From Lathyrus oleraceus (Eukaryota; Streptophyta; Magnoliopsida; Fabales; Fabaceae): DNA of 64,000 nucleotides. This document shows, in pieces, positions 44,512 to 54,493 of the stretch. A model generated the notes under the pieces. The model had not been told where the DNA came from and ran no database searches. It was given only the letters and a program-made list of their open reading frames with translations. Within the stretch, counting starts at the first letter, position 1; each line of letters starts with the position of its first letter. Where the stretch lies: positions 443,449,816 through 443,513,815 of the forward strand of contig NC_066581.1 in NCBI RefSeq assembly GCF_024323335.1, in the 5' to 3' direction. A program made the position numbers and the translations under genes.

Positions 44512-44703
44512 GTAATGTGTTCATTCAATACTTTCATGTTAAATGTTTGTTTTTCCAAATTATTTTCACTTTTTGCTTTTTTGCATGAAATTGGTGGTCA
44601 CCAAAAAACCCAAAAAATAGAATAAAATCAATCTTTTCATCTGCATAGTGATTTTCTTTGCTTGAATTCTAAAATCTCTTTTATATCCAAAATCATTATG
44701 CAG
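44512..44703 (+). other. Candidate GT-AG intron of outer Ogre, pro/RT junction
   Basis: 192 bp, starts GTAATG and ends ATTATGCAG. It covers the stop of the gag-pro exon (ACGTAA) and several stops after it. Removing it joins AC+G to a threonine codon and then LIKPIEHND in the frame of the RT exon. The homologous positions in the inner Ogre also give GTAACA...ATTATGCAG and a restored frame. Ogre introns at this place are established; precise borders are inferred. Confidence 0.6.
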
Positions 44704-44916
44704 GTTGATCAAACCCATTGAACATAATGATCCAACATCATCTCCCAACTTTAAGCTCCCTGTATTTGAGGCTGAAAAAGATGATGTTGAAGAGATTCCT
44801 AATGAGATTACTCGTCTGCTTGAGCACGAAGAGAAGATCATTCAGCCACATCTTGAGAATCTGGAAATAGTTAACTTAGGGTCATGAGGATTGTATTCGT
44901 GAGGTGAAGATTGGGG
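44704..44916 (+). pseudogene. Start of RT exon, outer Ogre (interrupted)
   Basis: LIKPIEHNDPTSSPNF, an acidic linker (EAEKDDVEEIPNEI) and LLEHEEKIIQPH, the segment that precedes RT in Ogre. A one-base change in the G run near 44878 shifts the frame; the other frame then reads EDCIREVKIG up to the insertion point. It resumes as ALLEESVKKG at 62343. Confidence 0.8.
44912..44916. repeat. Target-site duplication TGGGG (left copy)
   Basis: TGGGG before the SIRE-type element; the perfect partner is at 62338-62342. Confidence 0.9.
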
Positions 44917-45855
44917 TGAAGGTGAGAAAAACTAGAAAGGGGAGTTTGAATTGTTTTGGAAAATAAAGGCTTTTTCAAAAAATAAGAACACACCGAATTT
45001 TATACTGGTTCCCTTATAACACAAAGCTACTCCAGTCCACCCGGCCAAGGTGATTTCGCCTTCAAAAAGGACTTAATCCACTAATCTTGAAAGATTAACA
45101 CAACCAAACGTCTAAGAGAGTGATCTCTTAGTCCTCTCAAGTATACAGACTACATAGAGTCACTAGAGGAACAAAAGCAATTTAGCAATAATAGATTTGT
45201 AATCGAGAGTGCTTCTAAAGGTAAGCAAATATTACAGCAGAATAAACAAGTAAGTGTTTTCACGTATGAGCAGCAGCTCGTGAAAAACTGAGAGAGAATG
45301 TAAAGAATTTTTCTGTGCGTTGTTGTGTGTCTCTCACTGAAGTATGTTGTCCTTTATATAGTGGTGAAAGGACCGTTGGAGTGATGACAGAATATTGTCC
45401 TTTGATGAGCATTCAATGTCATTACTTCTGTGTTTCTTGCCATGATTAATTTGTCTCCCTGAATAACTTGTTCCCAAATATACTTTCTTTCCATTTGAGG
45501 AAGTTATTTACATTACTCTTTCTGGATTGGAGAATCTTCATCAGAGTCTATGTTGTCTCGGAGTTTCTATGACAACTGGAGATGCGTTGGGGTTACGTCA
45601 GAGATTCTAGTATTATGTTGTCCTGTTTTGCTCAGAGTCAGAACTTCTGGAGCGCACTTCTTCTTCAGATGCTTCTGATCTTCTAATACTTTGTATCTGA
45701 TCAGAGTTTGTATCTGATAAATCGATCAGATTCCTTTGTAGGTGTTCAAAGTCCTGCACACTTAGAGAATTTTCGTTAGGGTGCCATTTTTGGTTTCATC
45801 CTTTGTTATCATCAAAATCCTGGAATTATATTGTAGAACTAATCTTGTTCTTACA
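44917..45855 (-). repeat. 3' LTR of minus-strand SIRE-type element
   Basis: 939 bp. Compared with the other LTR it lacks 57 bp between two AGAGCTTCTG repeats (single copy at 45600; the other LTR has copies at 62025 and 62082), and has 4 extra bases near 45250. A TATA-like CACTATATAAAGG lies on the minus strand at 45352-45364. Confidence 0.93.
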
Positions 45856-45871
45856 ATCTCCCCCTTTTTGA
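45856..45871 (-). other. Polypurine tract of minus-strand SIRE-type element
   Basis: Minus strand AAAAAGGGGGAGAT adjoining the 3' LTR. A further CTCAGGGGGAG copy lies 75-85 bp away (45945-45955), in line with the multiplied tracts of Sireviruses. Confidence 0.8.
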
Positions 45872-46164
45872 TGATGAAAAAACAATCTTACTTAAGAGAT
45901 GAAACATTTAGAGATAAGAATTAATCAGATCAGATAGAGGTGAGCTCCCCCTGAGATAAGCCTGGGAGTTCAGAAGTTCTTACCGGAGTTTCCATGATAT
46001 GATGTTTCTAGATACTCTTCTGCAAATTTCTAAGTAAAAAAGGATTAGAACCATTTTAAAATAATGTATGTAGAGTACTGAAGGATTTAGATATGTTTTC
46101 ATCAGAGTTGTTTTTATTTCTCCCTTTTTTTGTCAGAATAAAAAAGACTTAGCAAAATAAAGGA

Positions 46165-46255
<91 letters not shown>

Positions 46256-46413
46256 GATAGAAAACACAAACAGCAGAAAGCAAGAACAAATATAATCAGA
46301 ACGCAACAAGCAAATCAGCAAAGGAAAATCCTAGGTGCCTAAGGGTTTGGAGGTAGAGGCATCCTCTGAAGCAGCTGGGTCAGCAGATTCTGAATGTTGA
46401 CGTTGACTGAATC
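45872..46413 (-). other. 3' UTR with (AT)n microsatellite
   Basis: 0.54 kb without a gene. An uninterrupted AT run of about 82 bases (46171-46252, ~41 units) dominates; its length suggests recent slippage. Confidence 0.85.
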
Positions 46414-47618
46414 CTATTGATCCAATCTAGCTCGGACTTCCTTCTGCTCCTTTTGAAGATCTTCAAGAGTCTTGAGAACTAGAGGGACAAAGGTGGAAGA
46501 TTCCCCCTGAGTCAGAGCATCCGGTTCTACCCTGCTGGCAGATTCTTCAGCACGACGAGCTTCAGCTTCAGCAGCGGCTTTAATTTTAGCTTCAGCAGTA
46601 GCTTTTGCTTCAGCTTCAGCAGCAACATCAACAACATCAGCTAGAGCTTTAACTTCAGCTTCCTTAATCCATTGCATTTCCTCTTGCTTTGCTTTTTCTT
46701 CTGCTTCCTTTTTGGCTTGCTCCTCAGCTTCTCTGGCTAAGCTCTCTTGTAGTCTTACTTCAGCATCTCTGATGAAGTCATCTCTGACTTTCTCAGAGAG
46801 GCTCTTCAGTTTGAAGGCTTCAGAGGTCATCCAGCCAATAACTCTATTCTAGTGTGTCCTAACAGCTGAAGGATCATCACTGATACCAGAGTTGATGGTC
46901 AGAGACTTGACCTTGTCAACTGAGGCTCCTGCAAACAACATTATTGCTTCTTCTAGGGTTGGCAGGGTGTTTTGCGGTTCAGAGGGTGAAGCTGGAGAAG
47001 TGGGAGGGCTTAGGTTGAGAGTTTGTGGTTCAGCGAATGTGTTTGGTGGGGGTGTGTTAGAGGTAATTGGTTCAGAAGGTTGAAGGTCAGATGGTGTTGG
47101 GTTTGGTTTTTCTGCGGGTGGTAAAGTGACTTCAAGTTCAGGTGGGGTTTGTGTTGGTTGTTGTGAGGCTAGAGCACGAGTTTGAAGTTGGGCCAGAGTG
47201 GGAGATGAAGGGTCAGAGTGTTCTGTATCTGTGGAAATATTGTAGTAGGGGGTGATTCTGGGGAAGAAGATGAAGAGGTGGTTTCATTCAGCATTTCTGC
47301 GTCAGAAAGAGGTAAGGTGGTGGTGGCAAGGATAAATTTCTAGGATGGTTGATGAGATGTTCTGGTGGTTGAAGGAGAGGTTTCTGAGTGGGTGTAGATA
47401 GTTGTTGGTTGAGGAATAGAAGAAGCAATGGACTGTGTTCGTGCAGAAGGAGCAAGAGAAACATACTTACCAGAAGGCTCATGCAGAGGTGCTGGAGGTC
47501 TAGATCCGGAGGATTCTCCTAGTCTTGCCTTCTTCGCTTGTCTCGCCTTTTCAGAGGGTCCTCGTGGATGTTTCATGAAGTTTGGAGAAGTATTTGGTAG
47601 ATCGCTTAGGTTGAAGTC
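46414..47618 (-). pseudogene. C-terminal part of env-like ORF, decayed
   Basis: Two readable pieces. 47576-47340 is in frame with the upstream ORF: PSEKARQAKKARLGESSGSR then a Ser/Thr/Pro-rich stretch, ended by TAG. 46830-46414 is in another frame and forms a long alanine/glutamate/lysine coiled coil (EEQAKKEAEEKAKQEE, AEAEAKATAEAKIKAAAEAEA). Between them the text is proline/threonine-rich but frameshifted. A proline-rich part followed by a coiled coil is typical of the SIRE env-like protein C-terminus. Confidence 0.75.
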
Positions 47619-48680
47619 TCATATATCCACTCCTTCTTTCATTAGATTATCCAGATATAAAAGGATTACATCTCGGGGGTCTTCCTTTGAGAACAGATAA
47701 AGTACATGGGGAATCTCCCTCTGATCTTTTAGAGCTTCCCAGGAGGTGTCCAGAGTAGGTTTGAATTTGACCTGATCCAGAATCCCCATGCTCTTCAGAT
47801 TTTTGGCGTTGAGAGGTTTTCTAGTGTCGATAATCACATCTTCCATGAGTTTGAGCTTTAACTGGTGGTCCACCAGGCGACTTTCAATCAGAACGTCATA
47901 GATTAGCCTTCCCAGAGGAATGTAATTTCTGGGCTTCATGTTGTTTCTTGTATCTCGTATAGAGTCTCTGAGATACTTGAAGAGAAGTGCTGGAAGGCAG
48001 AGCTTTAGACCCTTGTGGATGCAATACAGAATGCACTTATGGTTTGTGTTGATGTAGTCTGAGGAGTTTGACGTTGGGTGATGATAGATTGTACCCAGAA
48101 TGATCTTCAGCCAAACACGAAGGTTCTGATGTAGCTCCTTATTCTTGGAGGGGTTGCCTTCTGCGTCCTGCTTGAAGATTGTTGGGTTAATCTCTTGGGA
48201 CATGTATTTTGCCCTAGGATTGATGTTGTAGATTCTTCTGCCTCCATCTTTTTCCATGCCCAGAAGAGCAGCAATGGACTTCTCAGTTATCACTATTTTG
48301 ACTCCCAGAACATAGGAGACAATGAAGTGATCATCAGCATCAGCGAATCTCCAGAATTCCTTCACTAGATTTGTGTAAACTGGACCATACAAGCGCTTGA
48401 AATAATTTCCCCAACCTTGATTTCTGAGTTCATCTGTGAGGTCAATGCAGTTTCTACGCATGTTGTCAAAATCCACCAAGGATTCACATAAAACTTCCAG
48501 CTTCTCAAATGGCGTTGCAAGATTGAAGTGAGGCTCACAATCAAGAATGTGAGGCTCTTTGTATATGGGAGTAGTGACTACGCCGGTAACCACTGGGTTT
48601 GGGTTGCTTGAACTTGGAGCTTGTTCGCTTGAATCCATCTGTTGAGAGAAGTTGTACACAGCTTGTTGTTGAGCATCCAT
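47619..48680 (-). CDS. Env-like protein of SIRE-type element, N-terminal domain
   Basis: Start chosen at MDAQQQAVYNF (48680) because the 35 upstream in-frame codons look like non-coding leader; the open frame reaches 48785. A 354-codon piece with GWGNYFKRLYGPVYTNLVKEFW, YVLGVKIVITEKSIAALLGM and IPLGRLIYDVLIES. This resembles the domain annotated as putative plant transposon protein, found in SIRE env-like ORFs. I see no clear transmembrane helix or signal peptide in it, so an envelope role is unproven. It ends at TGA 47619-47621 with the same frame continuing, so the full product was longer. Confidence 0.75.
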   Translation of the reverse strand: MDAQQQAVYNFSQQMDSSEQAPSSSNPNPVVTGVVTTPIYKEPHILDCEPHFNLATPFEKLEVLCESLVDFDNMRRNCIDLTDELRNQGWGNYFKRLYGPVYTNLVKEFWRFADADDHFIVSYVLGVKIVITEKSIAALLGMEKDGGRRIYNINPRAKYMSQEINPTIFKQDAEGNPSKNKELHQNLRVWLKIILGTIYHHPTSNSSDYINTNHKCILYCIHKGLKLCLPALLFKYLRDSIRDTRNNMKPRNYIPLGRLIYDVLIESRLVDHQLKLKLMEDVIIDTRKPLNAKNLKSMGILDQVKFKPTLDTSWEALKDQREIPHVLYLFSKEDPRDVILLYLDNLMKEGVDI

Positions 48681-48785
48681 GATGTTGTTGAAAACTGGGA
48701 TGAAGATGAAGAATGCTGCAGGAATGCCTTGAGAGAGCTTGAGCTTGCAGAGGTTTATGAGTGCGTGATAGTGAAAAGTGTGCAA

Positions 48786-49175
48786 TGTGTGAAATGAATG
48801 TGTTTAAATACCCAAATTAGGGCGCATGCAAAACGACACATAAAACAGAGTTTAGCACAAAAACCAAGTAACCACGTTTAGGGGGAAAAATGATTACAGC
48901 TCATTAATGATGTCTAATCCCAACAGCCAGTACACTGCTCGAGGAGATATCAAGAGATTGTTCCTTGATTACTGCTAGACAGCTGTCTAGCAGTTCCAAG
49001 GTCAGACGCAAGGTACTCCACGTGTTTGCTTTATCTCATCTTCAGGAATACCAAAGGATTGGTTCCTAGAGATTTCTAACTCAGATAACTTCTAACTTGG
49101 TAGGAGTATCAGAGTCAGAGGCAGAAACCATTGTGTTTACATTAGAATCTCATTTTACAACTTCAGAGGCACATA
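48786..49175 (-). other. Spacer between pol and env-like ORF
   Basis: 390 bp with no ORF or repeat that I recognise. It would hold whatever signal gives access to the env-like ORF. Confidence 0.5.
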
Positions 49176-49629
49176 TTATTCAGGGCAATTTTGAATGTTC
49201 AGATTCTTTAGGATGAAGAGGAATCTATCTTCAGCTAAGGGTTTAGTAAATATGTCAGCCCATTGATGATCAGTATCAATGAATTTCAATGTTACTACCC
49301 CTTTCTGAACATAGTTTCTGATAAAGTGATGTTTTATTTCTATGTGCTTAGCTCTGGAGTGTAAAATGGGATTCTTGCTTAAACAAATGGCAGCAGTATT
49401 ATCACAAAAGATAGGAATGTTACTCTCGAAGATTTGCAGATCCTCTAACTGATTTTTCATCTAGAGCATCTGAGTAGTGCATAGTGATGCTGAGATGTAT
49501 TCCGCTTATGCAGTGGACAGGGCTATGGTTTATTGTCTTTTGCTGGCCCAGGATATCAGATTGTTTCCCAAGAGCTGACAATTTCCAGATGTTCTTTTTT
49601 GTTCCATTTTGTCTCCTGCGTAATCTGCA
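49176..49629 (-). pseudogene. RNase H of minus-strand SIRE-type element
   Basis: The clear piece (49460-49176) reads IPIFCDNTAAICLSKNPILHSRAKHIEIKHHFIRNYV and DIFTKPLAEDRF, the end of copia RNase H. The N-terminal half (49629-49461) is recognisable as TSGNCQLLG and AEYISAS text but carries several stops and a frame change. Confidence 0.85.
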
Positions 49630-51066
49630 TCACAAAAAACCAGATAGTCTATACTCTGATGTTTTCTCATACATCATGCCCAGATTAGGAGTTCCTTTCA
49701 GATATTTGAGAATTCTCTTAATTGCTGTTAAGTGAGTTTCTCTAGGATCTGATTGGAATCTGGCACAGAGACAAACACTAAATAGAATATCAGGGCGAGT
49801 AGCAGTTAGATAGAGAAGGGAGCCTATCATACCACGATAGAGCTTCTGATAAACCTTTTTACTGACTTCTTCTTTTTCAAGAATGCAGGTTGGATGCATG
49901 AGTGTCTTTACAGAATTGCATTCACCCATATCGAATTTCTTCAGAATGTCTTTTATGTATTTACTTTGATGAACGTACGTGACTTCTGAAGTTTGATTTA
50001 TTTGAATTCCTAGAAAGAACTTTAGTTCTTGCATTAAGCTCATTTCAAATTCTACCTGCATTATCTCAGAGAATTCTTGACATACAGAGGCGTTAGCTGA
50101 ACCAAAAATGATATCATCAACGTATATCTGGCATATCATGAGATCATTGTTAAGGTTTTTACAGAAGAGTGTGGAGTCAACTTTCCCTCTAATAAAATCA
50201 TGTTCCAGAAGAAAATTACTTAATCGTTCATACCAAGCTCTGGGAGCTTGTTTAAGTCCACATAAAGATTTCTTAAGTTTAAAAACATTTTCTGGATAAT
50301 TCGAATTTTCAAAACCTGGAGGTTGGTTGACATACACTTCTTCTGATATATAACCATTTAGGAATGCGCTCTTGACATCCATTTGATACAATTTGATAGA
50401 ATGATTTATAGCGAATGATACAAGTAAGCGAATACATTCTAACCTGGCGATTGGAGCAAAGGTTTCATTGTAGTCAATACCTTCTTGTTGACTGTATCCT
50501 TGAGCCACCAGTCGAGCTTTGTTTCTGACAACTTTTCCTTTCTCATTCAGCTTGTTTCTGAATACCCATCTGGTTCCGATAACCTGAGTGCCTTTGGGCT
50601 TATGAACAAGATCCCAGACGTCGTTCTTTGTGAATTGATCTAGCTCTTCTTGCAAGGCTACAACCCAGTCACTATCTTGAAGTGCCTCATCACAGGAAGT
50701 AGGCTCGATCAGAGATACTAGTCCCAGAAGAGTTTCTTCAGGAGTCTTAAAGGTAGACCTAGTTCGGATAGGTTCGTCCTTATTTCCCAGAATCAACTCT
50801 TCAGATATGTTGAAGCGACTTTTAGCTTTCTTTGGGATTGCTGGGGCGTTAGTTCCTTCTGAGGTTTGAATGGAAGTTACTTCTGGAGCTTTAATCTTCT
50901 CGTCAGATCCTGCAAGAGAGATCTCCAAATCTGCAAGTTTCTCAACCAGCTTTGACTTTTCAGGGTCAAGCTTATCATCAAATCTGACATGAATTGATTC
51001 TTCCATAATTTTGGTTTCTGTATGGTATACTCTGTAGCCTTTAGAGCGTTCTGAGTATCCTAACAT
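49630..51066 (-). pseudogene. Reverse transcriptase of minus-strand SIRE-type element
   Basis: 478 uninterrupted codons. Starts at the end of integrase (MLGYSERSKGYRVY), a variable linker, then RT: TRWVFRNKLNEKG, KARLVAQGYSQQEGIDY, MDVKSAFLNGYISEEVYV, LCGLKQAPRAWYERL and YVDDIIFGS (near residue 318). LYLTATRPDILFSV and AIKRILKYLKGT lead into RNase H, where the frame ends. The catalytic box is intact. Confidence 0.92.
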
Positions 51067-52266
51067 AATACCTTTTTGTGCTTTGGAATCAAACTTGTTC
51101 AGATGTTCTTTAGTATTTAAAATAAAACAGGAACATCAAAAAGGATGAAAATATGAAATGTTTGGTTTTCTTCCTTTACACAGTTCATAGGGAATCTTCT
51201 CTAGAATAGGTCTTATGGAGATTCTATTCTGAATGTAACGCGCTGTATTTACAGCTTCGGCCCAAAAGTGCTTAGCCAAATTTGTTTCATTGATCATGGT
51301 TCTGGCCATCTCTTGGAGTGTCCTATTCTTCCTCTATACAACTCCTTTTTGTTGTGGATTTCTAGGGCAGGAGAAATCATGGGATATTCCATTAGAGTCA
51401 AATAGTTCCTCAAAAAATTTATTTTCAAATTCCCCACCATGATCACTTCTGACTCTGATGATTTTAGAGTCAAATTCGTTTTGCACTTTGGAGCAGAAGC
51501 TAGTGAATACAGAGTGAGACTCACTCTTGTGCTTTAGGAATTTTACCCATGTCCAGCGACTGAAATCATCAACAATGACTAGTCCATACTTCTTTCCATT
51601 GACTGATGCTGTTTTCACAGGACCAAATAAATCAATGTGAAGAAGTTCCAGAGGCTTAGAGGTAGAAACAATATTTTTTTTTTTGAAAGATGTTTTTGAA
51701 AATTTTCCTTTCTGACATGCTTCACACAGAGCATCTGAAGAAAACTTCAGCTTAGGTATGCCTCTGACTAACTCGAGCTTATTTAGCTGAGATAATTTTA
51801 TCATGCTAATGTGGCCCAAGCGTCTATGCCATACCCATTGCTCTTCAAGAACAGACATCAGACATTTCACATTTTGTTCTTTTAAATCAGAAATATTTAT
51901 ATTATAAATATTGTTTTTCCTCTTGCCAGTGAATAGGACAGAACCATTGTTTTGATTTATGGCTTTACATGTTTTTTGATTAAAGATTACATCATAACCG
52001 TTATCACTTAATTGACTTATTGATAGCAAATTATGAATTAATCCTTCTACATATAACACATCAGATATAGAGGGAAGAGTACGATTACCAATAGTTCCAG
52101 AGCCTCTGGTCCTTCCTTTCTGATCTCCTCCAAAGCCTACGAATCCAGCATCTTTAAGTTCCAGGCTTTGAAACATAGACTTTCTTCCCGTCATATGTCG
52201 TGAGCATCCAGAGTCCAGGTACCATGACTGGTGTTTTAACTCTGCTGCATAGGATATCTGCAACAT
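51067..52266 (-). pseudogene. Protease-integrase of minus-strand SIRE-type element
   Basis: 52266-51334 is open: protease WYLDSGCSRHMTG (D-S-G), the pre-integrase finger (VWHRRLGHISMIKL...CEACQKGK), then integrase with D in LLHIDLFGP and D in RVRSDHGGEFEN. The frame stops at TAG 51336-51334, which occupies the position of the catalytic glutamate (PQQKGVV, stop, RKNRTLQ). A TGA follows further on within HPF-CSCFILN. The remaining integrase text is readable up to the RT ORF. Confidence 0.88.
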
Positions 52267-52791
52267 AAATAATCTTATCCTTTGGTACCCAGAGTCTTTT
52301 GGGTTCTTTGTGATGAGTTTTCCCAGAGCTTCTTAACACTTTGGGTTTTCTAGCATTATTAAATTGTTGCTCTTGTGTGTGTGTATAGTGATATGAAAAT
52401 GGAGATTTAGGTTGGTCGTTAATAGAAGTTTTATCTTCACTAGGATCATACCCAATTCCTCTTCTATTGTTCTAACTGATTCCATAAATCATGGATGCCA
52501 TTATACTCCTCCCTATCCCATTTTTCAGAAACTTTTGAAACGCTTTTTCATATTTATAAATTATTGTGTTTGAAGTTTGTGGAGCTTGAGATAACGCTTC
52601 TTCATGTTTTGAGCAATTTTTCTTTGTTGCATCTCTTTCTAATGTCAAAGTTCTATTTTCATCTTTTAGTTATGAAATGGTTATCTCAAGTTTGCCACAT
52701 TCTTCTAATGTTACTTCAAGAACGCCTTTTATAGCTTTAAATTTTTGTTTTAGTTTCTGATATGAGCTGAGAGTTTCAGACAAACATGATT
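52267..52791 (-). pseudogene. gag-protease linker with coiled coil
   Basis: 52882-52670 continues the gag product in a shifted frame: ALMATTSKNTSDEGS, then SELSRSDLESCLSETLSSYQKLKQKFKAIK, a coiled-coil segment typical of SIRE after the knuckle. Stops follow near 52670 and 52475; RSSGKTHHKEPKRLWVPKDK just before the protease is readable at 52339-52280. Confidence 0.7.
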
Positions 52792-53961
52792 CTAGGTCAG
52801 ATCGAGAGAGTTCAGAAAATACCTCTTTTGATTCAGATCCTTCATCTGAAGTGTTCTTGGATGTGGTAGCCATGAGTGCCACATTAGCCTGTTCATCAGA
52901 GTCTGATTCTGAGAGTCAGATTCGCTGTCATCCCAGGTAGCCATCAGTCCCTTTTTGGTTCTGACGGAATTTTTCTTGGAGTTCTCTTTTCTGGAACTGT
53001 CTTTCTTTAACTTGGGACATTCGTTCCTGTAGTGACCTGTTTCTTTACATTCATAACAAGTAACATCTTTGTTAGTTTTACCTTTTGAGGTTGAGTCTGA
53101 TCGGTCCCCTCTGGGTCTTGGTCTCCTGAAGTTATTATTTCTCTTTCTCCAGAGTTGTTTTACTCTTTTGGTCAGGAGGGATAATTCTTCCTCATCGTCA
53201 GAATCTTCCAGTTCAAAGTCACCAGCATCTTCTGTTTCGGCCTGGAAGGCTTTGTTTCTGTCAGACTTGCGCCTTTCAGATCTGGACTTTAATGCTACAG
53301 ACTTTATCTTCTTTTGAGGCTCATCTTCCTCCAATTCTATCTCATGACTTCTGAGTGAACTGACAAGCTCTTCAAGGCTGATGTTGCTCAGATCCTTTGA
53401 TAGTTTTAAGGCTGTGACCATGGGTCTCCACTTCTTTGGCAAGCTTTTGACTATCTTTTTGACATGGTATGCAGTTGTGTATCCTTTGTCTAGCACTTTG
53501 AGACCTGCAATAAGAGTTTGGAATCTAGAAAACATTACCTCTACAACTTCATCATCCTCCATTTTGAAGGCTTCATATTTCTGGATTAGAGCCAGGGCCT
53601 TTGTTTCTTTGACCTGAGAGTTTCCTTCATGAGTCATCCTCAGGGAGTCGAGTATATCTTTAGCTGTTTCCCTGTTGGTGATTTTTTCATACTCATTGTA
53701 AGATATGGCATTGAGAAGTATCGTTTTGGATTTGTGATGATTCTTGAATTCGCGCTTCTGATCATCTGACATTTTACTTCTGGGAACGGCAACACCAGCA
53801 TCTGTTACGGGAGGTTTGTATCCATCTGTGACAATGTCCCAGAGATCAGCGTCATAGCCTAGAAAGAAACTTTCAATTCTATCTTTCCAGTAATCGAATT
53901 TCTCTCCATCAAAGACTGGAGGCTTAGCATTGTAATTGTCTCTTTCATAGGTGTGGGCCAT
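52792..53961 (-). CDS. Gag of minus-strand SIRE-type element
   Basis: 389-codon ORF starting 70 bp after the primer site. N-terminus KPPVFDGEKFDYWKDRIESF, the helical copia gag core with ETKALALIQKYEAFKM and SLPKKWRPMVTAL, an acidic patch (ELEDSDDEEELS), an arginine-rich patch and a CX2CX4HX4C knuckle (CYECKETGHYRNEC, near residue 302). The last ~35 residues are out of frame: homology to the family moves to the frame of 52882-52670 near the SDSQNQ repeat. Confidence 0.88.
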   Translation of the reverse strand: MAHTYERDNYNAKPPVFDGEKFDYWKDRIESFFLGYDADLWDIVTDGYKPPVTDAGVAVPRSKMSDDQKREFKNHHKSKTILLNAISYNEYEKITNRETAKDILDSLRMTHEGNSQVKETKALALIQKYEAFKMEDDEVVEVMFSRFQTLIAGLKVLDKGYTTAYHVKKIVKSLPKKWRPMVTALKLSKDLSNISLEELVSSLRSHEIELEEDEPQKKIKSVALKSRSERRKSDRNKAFQAETEDAGDFELEDSDDEEELSLLTKRVKQLWRKRNNNFRRPRPRGDRSDSTSKGKTNKDVTCYECKETGHYRNECPKLKKDSSRKENSKKNSVRTKKGLMATWDDSESDSQNQTLMNRLMWHSWLPHPRTLQMKDLNQKRYFLNSLDLT

Positions 53962-54029
53962 AGTTTTTCTCGTTCTGGATCTCTCTACATTGTTAAGTGT
54001 TTGATTAGAAAATCAATAACAGAGCCGAA

Positions 54030-54041
54030 GCTCTGATACCA
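54030..54041 (-). other. Primer binding site, initiator tRNA-Met type
   Basis: Minus strand TGGTATCAGAGC, two bases from the LTR at 54044. Confidence 0.9.
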
Positions 54042-54043
54042 AC

Positions 54044-54493
54044 TGAAGGTGAGAAAAACAAGAAAGGGGGGTTTGAATTGTTTTGGAAAATAAAGGCTTT
54101 TTCAAAAAATAAGAACACACAGAATTTTATACTAGTTTGCTTATAAGACAAAGCTACTCCAGTCCACCCGACCAAGGTGATTTCGCCTTCAAAAAGGACT
54201 TAATCCACTAATCTTGAAAGATTAATACAACCAAACGTCTAAGAGAGTGATCTCTTAGTCCTCTCAAGTATACAGACTATGCAGAGTCACTTGAGGAACA
54301 AAAGCAATTTATCAATAATAGATTTATAATCGAGAGTGCTTCTAAAGGTAAGAAAATATTACAGCAGAATAAACAAGTGTTTTCACGTATGAGCAACAGC
54401 TCATGAAAAACAGAGACAGAATGTAAAGAATTTTTCTGTGCGTTGTTGTGTGTCTCTCACTAAAGTATGTTATCTTTTATAAAGTGGTGAAAG
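54044..54493 (-). repeat. 5' LTR of minus-strand SIRE-type element, inner part
   Basis: 450 bp matching 44917-45365, with about 25 differences by eye. Interrupted after GGTGAAAG by the copia at 54494. A TATA-like CTTTATAAAAG lies on the minus strand near 54475-54486. Confidence 0.9.
54489..54493. repeat. Target-site duplication GAAAG (left copy)
   Basis: GAAAG before the nested copia; the perfect partner is at 61791-61795. Confidence 0.92.
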
